DNA of 16,244 bases from NCBI GenBank assembly GCA_026397855.1, contig JAPLUA010000180.1:1-16244 (forward strand), in the 5' to 3' direction. Position numbers and translations under genes: made by a program. Source of the DNA: Verrucomicrobiota bacterium (GTDB lineage: Bacteria > Verrucomicrobiota > Verrucomicrobiia > Limisphaerales > UBA8199). Positions 7,501 to 13,162 of this stretch are shown here, in pieces. Position 1 is the stretch's first letter. The number at the start of each line of letters is the position of its first letter. The notes beneath the pieces are model-generated. The model did not search any database. It was not told the DNA's origin and worked only from the letters and a program-made list of their open reading frames with translations.

Positions 7501-8648
7501 CCGCCGCCTTGCAGGGCGCCGTTCATGACCGTGCGCAGGGGCGAGTTGAGCAGCCGCATGCCGGTGGAGATGTATTCGCCGTAGGATGGCGGGGGGCCGA
7601 GGTGCTCGCCAAACAGCATCGCGTCGTTGCGCGGCACCTCGGTTTCGAAGCAGCTATTGCGGTTGTCGTCGGATTCGATATAGCCGTTGGTGGCCACGTT
7701 GTTGCCATATCCGTGCGTGAAGTCGAAGCTCGCCTGGATGCCACCGAGGTAGCCGCGCCAGCTCGTCGAGCTGTCGCCGAAGAAGGGCGACTGCACGTGC
7801 TTGACCGCGTCCAGCCGGAACCCATCGCACTTGGTGGTATAGAGCGTCCACATCGCTGCACGCGTCAGGTAATCCTCTACCCGCTCCGCCACCGGCTGGC
7901 CGTTGGTGCCGTTGAACCCGTGCCAGCTTCCCGCCGGCCAGCTAAAGCCGGGAGAGCTTCCCGCCAGCCAGCTTCCCAGGAAGGCTGAGTTGGTGTCCAT
8001 GTAGTAGTCGCGGTTGGCGGGCTGGCGGACAAAGAAGGGCTTGGCAGCCTGGCTCCAGAGTGTGGGGCCGAAATTATAGTTGATGCCGCCCGGCTCCGTG
8101 GCCAGGTCGCAAAGCCCGTTGATGGGCTCGTTCTGCACAAGACCCTGGTTATTCCAGTCCTGGACGTCTGGCCAGTTCCGGTTGCCGCTGCTGGTGGTCT
8201 GCAGGTGAAAGTCCTGCGGCCATAGACCGGGGAAGACATTGGTGGGCGTGTAAACGTCGTAGCCGGGCACCATGCCCTGCCGATGATTCATGATGTTATC
8301 GAAATAGACCCGAATGCCAAACCGGTGCGCTATCTCCACCATTTGCAGCAACTCCGCCTTCGTGCCGTACTTCGTGGGGACGGTGCCATTTTGGTTCTTG
8401 TCGCCCAAATCAAACGGATCGAACAGGTCGTAGCCGACCGAATAGACGCTTCCCGCTTTGGCCGGCGAGGGCAACCAAAGGCTCGTGTAGCCGGCCTCGG
8501 CCAGCTCGGGCATCTTCTGGCTGAGATCGGCCCACCTCACCTGGAATAATTCGAGCATCGCCTCCCCACGCGCGCCGGCCAAAGCCGCCAGCGAAAGCGC
8601 CAAACAGCTAATCCAGTATCGCATCTGATGAACAAGGCGGATCCGCAT
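4554..8648 (-). CDS. Large secreted multidomain GH13 alpha-amylase
   Basis: A protein of 1364 residues if started at ATG 8648; ATG 8624 (1356 residues) directly precedes the hydrophobic signal segment YWISCLALSLAALAGARG and is equally possible. I number from 8648. Order: signal peptide (to about 28); GH13 barrel (about 30-450) with region I DNIMNH (117-122), region II GFRLD with nucleophile D280, region III FGEH with acid/base E348, and region IV as EDQDH (411-415) instead of the usual NHD; beta domain (about 515-650); carbohydrate-module-like YYTTDGSNPEGSFG (895-908); further beta domains; DSDHDGVPDW calcium-type motif (1267-1276); terminal LTWSSVPGKTY ... YYRIQVLP module. It likely attacks starch-like glucans outside the cytoplasm. 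It is the first gene of a two-gene minus-strand unit, 50 nt upstream of the second amylase. Confidence 0.88.
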   Translation of the reverse strand: MRIRLVHQMRYWISCLALSLAALAGARGEAMLELFQVRWADLSQKMPELAEAGYTSLWLPSPAKAGSVYSVGYDLFDPFDLGDKNQNGTVPTKYGTKAELLQMVEIAHRFGIRVYFDNIMNHRQGMVPGYDVYTPTNVFPGLWPQDFHLQTTSSGNRNWPDVQDWNNQGLVQNEPINGLCDLATEPGGINYNFGPTLWSQAAKPFFVRQPANRDYYMDTNSAFLGSWLAGSSPGFSWPAGSWHGFNGTNGQPVAERVEDYLTRAAMWTLYTTKCDGFRLDAVKHVQSPFFGDSSTSWRGYLGGIQASFDFTHGYGNNVATNGYIESDDNRNSCFETEVPRNDAMLFGEHLGPPPSYGEYISTGMRLLNSPLRTVMNGALQGGGSLPTGLDQRDYNPYGGAFSAAQGVQLAEDQDHILCCPTHREAQNAYYFMREGLPMIYSDNFNWAGPPSSGETFPQVPLTDYLGQYGDNAMPEISYLHNQLARGGTRPRWSDSHIVAFERYDYRDVQTADPYNDPNATVVLFAMNATYNSPAGDVLFDDGVARTDDGYYNCYNGSPSKGVGLVVGFPPGSVLSQMATTSPNGGNSRTCGKLLVHAATTNQAEATSTAGAADPAQRKIYVGGQALAPGGGAIELLIPAGGWVVYAYQWPEPSRANALTNAITFRQGGAAAPSLLVYRRDGSNGDPGFNPAYPFKMRGGVDSGGSILLAPGEGSVAGTTNTYAIRVPVLTNAPFDILARGDASAVNALMKMDGGLDLNSQMQIGPTNGFDRRDNRPGYVSDVFLGYEQAMQQFRFGPEKFGARDVVRDNIFSAGAETYYYTVGSTNTQVVNGSGGGLGIKTQTADWVHHDPAVANTANGLGTATQRVPYSPNTGQAVDIWVKSGNQFQVDKCFIYYTTDGSNPEGSFGAGKGGTQVVEAFWRAADAAAATNDWWRGTIPAAGAGTQVRYKVALFKGGYSPISTISDADVAKLYGLTQFGITNFNPAAATPWLHNDLNTNNTATGLRSGFHIVRARSFLPRSGKSGVYNTFLQTFYYAGQLPGGVIAYPATDGSALTGSSYTVVVRADSLATAADYCITDNNGQVCGAASPVTPDGTLSQQFPGYPQEYRFTYSPVASSGTATINVYLKDTASAVYTNRYTVLTRTINAQGPSTVLKIVNPGADGQVLILGSNDVFTISSCFTSTLTTNNYNLFSIYVNGVFQPRQDANSNSLYVIRPYGCSAGMRQIYCNRTGFAPGTNTIQVLFTNGITLADTRTVMVGIRNSPLDSDHDGVPDWLELIAGTDPYNPNSFLHITDMVSGNPVELTWSSVPGKTYQVLATTNLMSPMAPIAGAVVPAAPASPVTRWFDSSTNATNRYYRIQVLP

Positions 8649-8664
8649 AAATAGTCAATCCAGC

Positions 8665-8693
8665 ATTATAACATACACTCGGGACAGCCAACA
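8665..8693 (-). promoter_or_regulatory. Possible promoter for the minus-strand amylase pair
   Basis: On the minus strand TGTTATAAT forms a consensus -10 hexamer (8665-8670) with an extended TGn. A weak -35-like TGTTGG (8688-8693) lies 17 bp upstream. Transcription would begin near 8657, leaving a leader of about 33 nt to ATG 8624 but only about 9 nt to ATG 8648, which slightly favours the shorter start. The match rests mainly on the -10. Confidence 0.4.
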
Positions 8694-8787
8694 CCGCACG
8701 AATATGCGGCGACCGACGAAGCCACACTGCCAGCCCAAACCCCGAACATTCAAGGCACTCCAAGGCTCCCCAGAGCCACCATAAAGT

Positions 8788-8871
8788 CGTGTACAAGGGG
8801 TGCTCCATGGATGCTCATGCTTGAGCCCGTTGCGCTTCCCTGGTGCATCCGGTGTACTCCCCTTGTACACG
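8788..8871. repeat. 84-bp interrupted inverted repeat
   Basis: CGTGTACAAGGGG (8788-8800) and CCCCTTGTACACG (8859-8871) are perfect 13-bp inverse complements. Inside them GGATGC (near 8809-8814) and GCATCC (8845-8850) extend the symmetry imperfectly. It could be a stem-loop, a binding site for a dimeric regulator at a distance, or the remains of a small non-autonomous mobile element; no transposase and no obvious target duplication are visible. Confidence 0.6.
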
Positions 8872-9292
8872 CTTCGAGACAGTGAAGAGGAGCCTTGGGC
8901 GTTGGTTTGTCCAAAGGCACCGTAACATTCGTTTCCGCAACTACTTGCTGCTCACCAAAAGAGAGTAGCGGCGGGACGATCGCGCTGCTCACGTTGTCGC
9001 GGCCTTCCATCCCGGTCCTGGTCTGACTCCGCCCTGCTCTTGGCCCTCGCCTCCGCCGCCTCAGGCGCATCGTTGGCTGCCCTACCGCACAAACATGCGG
9101 GAATCGGAATCTTGATACCCGGACACGGCTATGATTATGTAACCTTGATGCCATTAGCGCCTGTTGAGTCGTGGGAACCCCCAAACCCGGGGGGGGGGGT
9201 GTCCGACGCGTCCCTTGCCGCCGGTGGCGGTCACCCAGCAGTTCTATCGGGTTAAGCGGCTGCCTTAGCCCGCCACCAAGCTTTACTGAATT

Positions 9293-10678
9293 ATGAAACA
9301 TCCAACTACTCACCGCCGATCACTCACCCCCATCCTCGCGCTGGCCTTGCTGGCCGCTGCGCTCGGCGGCTTCGCGGCCGAACCTGCGAAGATCACTCTA
9401 TCCTCCCCCCAATGGCTCCGCGACGGCGTGGTCTATGAGATCTACCCCCGCAACTTCTCCGCGGATGGCGATTTCAACGGCATCACCGCCCGCCTGGACG
9501 AGCTGAAGGATCTGGGGGTGAACATCCTCTGGCTCATGCCCATCCATCCCCTGGGGGAGAAGATGCGCAAGGGCACCCTCGGCAGCCCCTACGCCGTCCG
9601 CGATTACTTCGCCATCAATCCTGCCTATGGCACCGAGGTCGACCTGAAGCGCCTGGTGACCGAAGCCCACAAGCGCGGCCTCAAGGTCATCATTGATGTC
9701 GTCGCCAACCACACCGCCTGGGACAGCGTGCTCATGCAGCACCCGGAGTTCTACAAACAGGACGCTACCGGCAAGATCATCCCGCCGGTCAAGGAATGGA
9801 CCGATGTCGCCGGCCTGAACTACCAGAACCCCAAGCTGCGGGAATACATGATCAACATGCTCAAGCACTGGATTGACCCCGCCGGAGCCGACCTGGACGG
9901 GTTCCGCTGCGACGTCGCCTCCGAAGTCCCCACCAGCTTCTGGGAAGAGGCCCGCGCCGAGCTGGTGAAGGTCAAGCCGGACATCATGATGCTCGCCGAG
10001 GCCAGCAAGCCCGAGCTGCTGGTGAAGGCGTTCGACCTGGATTACTCCTGGCCCCTGCACGGCACTTTGAACGATGTCCTGCTCCGCGGCGCGCCGGCCT
10101 CCGAGCTCAAGCGGTCGTGGGAGGAGAGCCGGAAGCAGTTCCCCGAGGGCTCCCTCCACCTGCGATTCTCCGACAACCACGACGAGGCGCGGGCCGTCGC
10201 CCGGTTCGGCGTCAGGGGCGCCCTGGCCGCATCAGTCCTCATGTTCTCGCTCGATGGCGTGCCCCTCCTCTACAACGGCATGGAAGCCGGCGACGCGACC
10301 GAGTCCGGCGACCCGGCCCTATTCGAGAAGCTGCCGGTCTTCTGGAATTCGAAGGAGCGCCCCCCCTTGCGCCAGATCTACCAGGGCCTGATCAAGCTGC
10401 GGAAACAGTATCCCGCCTTCCGCAACGACCGCACCGTCTGGCTGCACACTTCAGACGAGGCGAACCTCGTCACGCTCCTGCGCTTGGATGAGAAGGACGA
10501 GTTTGTGATCGTCATCAACTTCTCCAACCGCCCCGCCACCGGCTGGGTGGAGGTGCTCCACGACCGCGAGTTCAAGCCCGTGGCGGTCGCTGGCATGCCC
10601 GAGGCCCCCACCGACGGCTTCCCGCTGTTTCGCCTCAACGGCTTTGAGTGGCGGATCTACCACCGCACGGTGAAATAG
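9293..10678 (+). CDS. Compact secreted GH13 alpha-amylase family enzyme
   Basis: 461 residues from ATG 9293, which directly begins a signal peptide (Arg at 8-9, hydrophobic 11-27, likely cleavage after FAA at 29). The rest is a single GH13 catalytic unit with a short C-terminal beta domain (about 380-460). Region I is DVVANH (135-140); region II GFRCD with nucleophile D207; region III AEAS with acid/base E236; region IV FSDNHD with D297. All catalytic residues are present. It lacks the carbohydrate-binding, FN3-like and C-terminal modules of the two neighbours, so it is probably soluble and acts on oligosaccharides or soluble glucans, by inference. Substrate preference cannot be read from sequence alone. 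It is divergent from the minus-strand amylase pair and followed by a weak hairpin and 327 bp before the next gene. Confidence 0.9.
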   Translation: MKHPTTHRRSLTPILALALLAAALGGFAAEPAKITLSSPQWLRDGVVYEIYPRNFSADGDFNGITARLDELKDLGVNILWLMPIHPLGEKMRKGTLGSPYAVRDYFAINPAYGTEVDLKRLVTEAHKRGLKVIIDVVANHTAWDSVLMQHPEFYKQDATGKIIPPVKEWTDVAGLNYQNPKLREYMINMLKHWIDPAGADLDGFRCDVASEVPTSFWEEARAELVKVKPDIMMLAEASKPELLVKAFDLDYSWPLHGTLNDVLLRGAPASELKRSWEESRKQFPEGSLHLRFSDNHDEARAVARFGVRGALAASVLMFSLDGVPLLYNGMEAGDATESGDPALFEKLPVFWNSKERPPLRQIYQGLIKLRKQYPAFRNDRTVWLHTSDEANLVTLLRLDEKDEFVIVINFSNRPATGWVEVLHDREFKPVAVAGMPEAPTDGFPLFRLNGFEWRIYHRTVK

Positions 10679-10698
10679 GACAGGTGCCGCGTGAAGGG

Positions 10699-10726
10699 GC
10701 CAACCCATAGCCTGGGTCATTTTGGC
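10699..10726 (+). terminator. Weak candidate terminator after the compact amylase
   Basis: ACCCA (10703-10707) pairs with TGGGT (10713-10717) over a 5-base loop, followed by CATTTT. An alternative outer pairing GCCAA/TTGGC (10699-10703/10722-10726) encloses it. It starts about 20 bases after the stop codon. The stem is short and the T-run is only four bases. Confidence 0.3.
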
Positions 10727-11005
10727 AAGTGACAGTCATTTGAGCATAGCCTTGTTGTTGGAAACCGTGAATTGCGGCCTGCCTGGTGACGGCCTGGAAT
10801 CCGGTATGGCGCGTAGCGCGCAGACGGCATTGCCTTTGGCCGGTGACAACAATTGCCGCCGCCGCTCTTGACCTTGATGCTGGAGGAGGAACAAAAAAGG
10901 CATTGGCCACGAAATACGCCAAATACACGGAAGGGAATTTCACACCCGTTGGCCACCCCTTCCCGCTGGACAGAATGCGTCAAGAGATTAGGATGGCCAA
11001 CGCCT
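10727..11005. other. Intergenic region before the radical SAM operon
   Basis: No convincing gene. It contains a small GC palindrome GCGCG-TA-GCGCGC (10809-10821) whose core resembles part of the elements at 83-113 and 292-322, and a segment at about 10909-10933 (CACGAAATACGCCAAATACACGG) that looks like a degenerate short repeat of a CACGAAATA-type unit. The radical SAM reading frame is open back to 10853, but that part has no conserved sequence. Any operon promoter should lie here; I see no strong -35/-10 pair. Confidence 0.45.
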
Positions 11006-11692
11006 ATGCGTCCGGGGTCCATCAAAATAAGCCGTGTCCACTTTCCCGTGACCACCCTCGGGTACGGCCGGCGCATAGGCGTCTGGCTCCAAGGGTGTTC
11101 GATTCGCTGCCCAGGCTGCATCAATCCGGATACATGGGATTTCGCCACCGGTTGGGAGGCCACACCGGAGGAGTTAATGAATCTCGTGGGGCGCTGGCTG
11201 TCGGAGGCAGACGGCATCACGATCACCGGCGGAGAACCCTTCGATCAGCCCTCCGGGCTCCAGCTACTGCTCCAGTCTCTCCGCGCGCACTTCGACGGCG
11301 ACTTGCTGGCGTTCTCCGGTTACAGCCACGACATACTCTTCGCGAAGCACCCCGCCATTCTCCAGCACCTCGATGTGCTGATCACCGGGCCTTTCGATTC
11401 CGCTGCCGGCCAGAGCCTCTCTCTCCGCGGCTCCGATAACCAGCGAGTCTTCCTCCTCACCCCCAAAGCCACCTCACGTTACCCCGCCGACATGGACAGC
11501 CGTCCCTGGGAAGGCGTGCGCCACCTGGACATCTTCTTCGACGGCAACGATGCCTTCATGGCGGGCATCCCAAAACCCGGCTTTTCAGCCGCGCTGCACC
11601 GGGGCTTGCAGTCGGTGGACCTGCGGTCCGGAACCCCGCCTCCTCAATTTGACCCCAAGCAGCCAGCCCTCCTTCAAAATCAATATGAGTGA
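11006..11692 (+). CDS. NrdG-like 4Fe-4S single-cluster radical SAM protein
   Basis: 228 residues from ATG 11006, chosen because conserved sequence begins here and an AGGA (10990-10993) lies upstream; longer starts back to 10853 only add junk. The radical SAM cluster motif is C31-x3-C35-x2-C38 (GCSIRCPGC), followed by ITGGEPFDQ (73-81) and, further on, LDVLITGPFD (122-131) and RGSDNQRV (141-148), all as in activases of anaerobic ribonucleotide reductase. Such proteins bind one [4Fe-4S] cluster and cleave S-adenosylmethionine to install a glycyl radical in a partner. No glycyl-radical enzyme or nrdD is visible. The C-terminus has an extra segment (FFDGNDAFMAGIPKPGF) beyond typical NrdG. It overlaps the next gene by 8 bp, so it belongs to the signalling operon and probably has another role. 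Confidence 0.8.
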   Translation: MRPGSIKISRVHFPVTTLGYGRRIGVWLQGCSIRCPGCINPDTWDFATGWEATPEELMNLVGRWLSEADGITITGGEPFDQPSGLQLLLQSLRAHFDGDLLAFSGYSHDILFAKHPAILQHLDVLITGPFDSAAGQSLSLRGSDNQRVFLLTPKATSRYPADMDSRPWEGVRHLDIFFDGNDAFMAGIPKPGFSAALHRGLQSVDLRSGTPPPQFDPKQPALLQNQYE

Positions 11693-12338
11693 TCTGATCA
11701 AGCGCTGCCGTTGCGGACACGAGAACCCGGAAACTGAATCCTTCTGTCTGAAGTGCGGCCAGCCCATTCTTCAGTTGGAAGCCGTCTCCCCCGCCGCTGC
11801 CACTCAGCCTACGCCCACCAAACCGCCGATCGCACGCCTCCGGAAGAAATGCTCCCGATGTGGCAACCTGAACGACGCTTACGCGATCCTTTGTGCCTGT
11901 GGCACACCCCTTGAAGCTAACGCCTTCCCCGACGAAACAGCCCAGGCGGACGAGGAGAGCCCACCACGGCCCACAAACGCCGCTGCCTCCCTCCCCGGCA
12001 TCCTTCCAACCTCAGCGAGTGCGCCAGACGTCACGCTGAGAGAGAACCGCCTGTATCTGGTTGTCGGCACTGCGCAGCATGAGTGTCACGAGGGGGACAT
12101 TCTCGGGCGCGAAGGCACGCTTGCGAACCATGTGTTCAGTGCCCTTAAAACCGTCTCGCGCCGGCACGTCCGCATATCAAAACAGGGCGGCCAATGGCAC
12201 CTTGCCCCCCTCCCCGGAGTAGTGAACAAAACCCTGCTCGACGGACGTGATCTGCCCACCGCCGGCTCGGCACTCACTGCCGAGCACACCTTGACGATGT
12301 CTTCCCAATGCGAAGTAAAGCTGAGGGTGCTCGCATGA
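11685..12338 (+). CDS. Double zinc-ribbon and FHA domain protein
   Basis: 217 residues. Start at ATG 11685 because the zinc ribbon begins directly after it; it overlaps the radical SAM stop by 8 bp, suggesting coupled translation. The N-terminus has two zinc-ribbon-like knuckles with unusual spacing: C8-x-C10 with C21-x2-C24, and C56-x2-C59 with C70-x-C72. A Pro/Ala/Thr-rich linker (about 30-50 and 80-115) follows. The C-terminal FHA domain (about 120-215) keeps the phosphothreonine-binding signature: G141-R142, S158-R159-R160-H161 and N181. FHA domains read Ser/Thr phosphorylation, so the expected partner is a target of the kinase encoded in this operon, perhaps the kinase or AAA+ ATPase itself. 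The partner is inference; the domain calls are good. Confidence 0.85.
   Translation: MSDLIKRCRCGHENPETESFCLKCGQPILQLEAVSPAAATQPTPTKPPIARLRKKCSRCGNLNDAYAILCACGTPLEANAFPDETAQADEESPPRPTNAAASLPGILPTSASAPDVTLRENRLYLVVGTAQHECHEGDILGREGTLANHVFSALKTVSRRHVRISKQGGQWHLAPLPGVVNKTLLDGRDLPTAGSALTAEHTLTMSSQCEVKLRVLA
12323..12327 (+). promoter_or_regulatory. Ribosome binding site of the PP2C gene
   Basis: GAGGG lies 7 bases before ATG 12335, within the end of the FHA gene. It supports this start over the upstream in-frame ATG at 12308, and shows that the PP2C gene can recruit ribosomes directly as well as through its ATGA overlap. Confidence 0.6.
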
Positions 12339-13162
12339 CGCTCTGGACCTGCGACATGGCTTGGGCGTCACACTCCGGGCAGGTCCGTCCGAATAACGAG
12401 GACGCCGTCCTGCCTGACACCGCCGATGCAGACACCAGGATCGCGCAGGTCCACACGCGGCAAATCAAGGCGAGCGACGGCCTCCTGCTGGCAGTGGCCG
12501 ATGGCGTTGGCGGACACAATGCCGGCGAGGTCGCCAGTCGTGAGACGGTGCAGTTCCTCCGGCAGATGCCAGAGCGAACACCACAACCGCTCGCCGAAAG
12601 GCTGCTCCGGCTTCATGACCACCTCCGACGCCTGGCTGACAGCCGCCCGGATTGGTCAGGCATGGGATCAACGGTCGCCGGACTTATGGCGGGCCCCGAA
12701 GGACTGTGGGTTTTCCACTTGGGCGACTCACGCGTGTATCAGGTGCGCGACCGCTTCATGGAGCAGTTGACGGAAGATGATAGCCTCGCTTCGATCCTCG
12801 TCGAAGCCGGACAACTCCCCGCCGGCGATAAGCGTCCGGAAGGCACCAACGCGCTCACACAGTTCCTCGGCGCCACCCATTTGCAATCACCGGTCCAGCC
12901 CCACCTGCAACCAGTGAAGATTTCCGGACCGCGGCGCTTCCTGCTCTGCACCGATGGCTTATCCGACACATTAACCCTGGACGAAATGGAATCCTGCGTC
13001 GCTTCGAGCCCTCGGCCCGCCCTCGTCTGCCAGGCGCTGCTGACGCAAGCTCTGCAGGCCAACGCCAAGGACAATGTAACCCTCATTGTCGCCGATATTG
13101 AACCCGTCCCAACGCCCGCTTCCTCCGAGCTTAACACCACCACAGTAGAGCACCCGTTATGA
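12335..13162 (+). CDS. PP2C-family Ser/Thr protein phosphatase
   Basis: 275 residues from ATG 12335, overlapping the FHA gene stop by 4 bp (ATGA) and preceded by GAGGG. The protein is a single cytoplasmic PP2C domain of usual bacterial length without membrane segments. Conserved motifs: RPNNED (18-23), VADGVGGH with metal-binding D56-G57, GMGST (109-113), GDSRVY (130-135), LCTDGLSD with D207 (204-211) and KDNVT with D246-N247 (245-249). All metal-coordinating acidic residues expected for a Mn/Mg-dependent phosphatase are present, so it should be active. It ends in a short unconserved tail. It is the natural eraser for phosphorylation by the Ser/Thr kinase downstream, and its 3' end overlaps the ATPase gene by 4 bp. 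Confidence 0.92.
   Translation: MTLWTCDMAWASHSGQVRPNNEDAVLPDTADADTRIAQVHTRQIKASDGLLLAVADGVGGHNAGEVASRETVQFLRQMPERTPQPLAERLLRLHDHLRRLADSRPDWSGMGSTVAGLMAGPEGLWVFHLGDSRVYQVRDRFMEQLTEDDSLASILVEAGQLPAGDKRPEGTNALTQFLGATHLQSPVQPHLQPVKISGPRRFLLCTDGLSDTLTLDEMESCVASSPRPALVCQALLTQALQANAKDNVTLIVADIEPVPTPASSELNTTTVEHPL

Larger units (their letters stand above)
8649..9292. other. Divergent intergenic region between amylase genes
   Basis: About 640 bp between divergently transcribed GH13 genes. It holds the putative minus-strand promoter at its left end, an 84-bp interrupted inverted repeat (8788-8871) and an 11-base G run (9189-9199). The open frames in it (minus 9313-8750, plus 9040-9255) have no domain-like sequence and translate the repeats. 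No clear ribosome binding site precedes the ATG at 9293. It is the natural place for shared carbon-source control of both amylase units, but I recognise no named operator. Confidence 0.5.

Noticed and set aside
5619..7988. Long plus-strand open frame (789 codons) opposite the large amylase
   Set aside because: Antisense shadow of the GH13 catalytic and beta domains; composition-driven, no recognisable motif.
8750..9313. Minus-strand 187-codon frame in the amylase intergenic region
   Set aside because: Its sequence is Arg/Pro-rich and largely the translation of the 84-bp inverted repeat; it would also overlap the start of the compact amylase.
10853..11005. Upstream ATG at 10853 as start of the radical SAM gene
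   Set aside because: The 51 extra residues look like translated intergenic repeat; conserved sequence begins at ATG 11006, with AGGA upstream.
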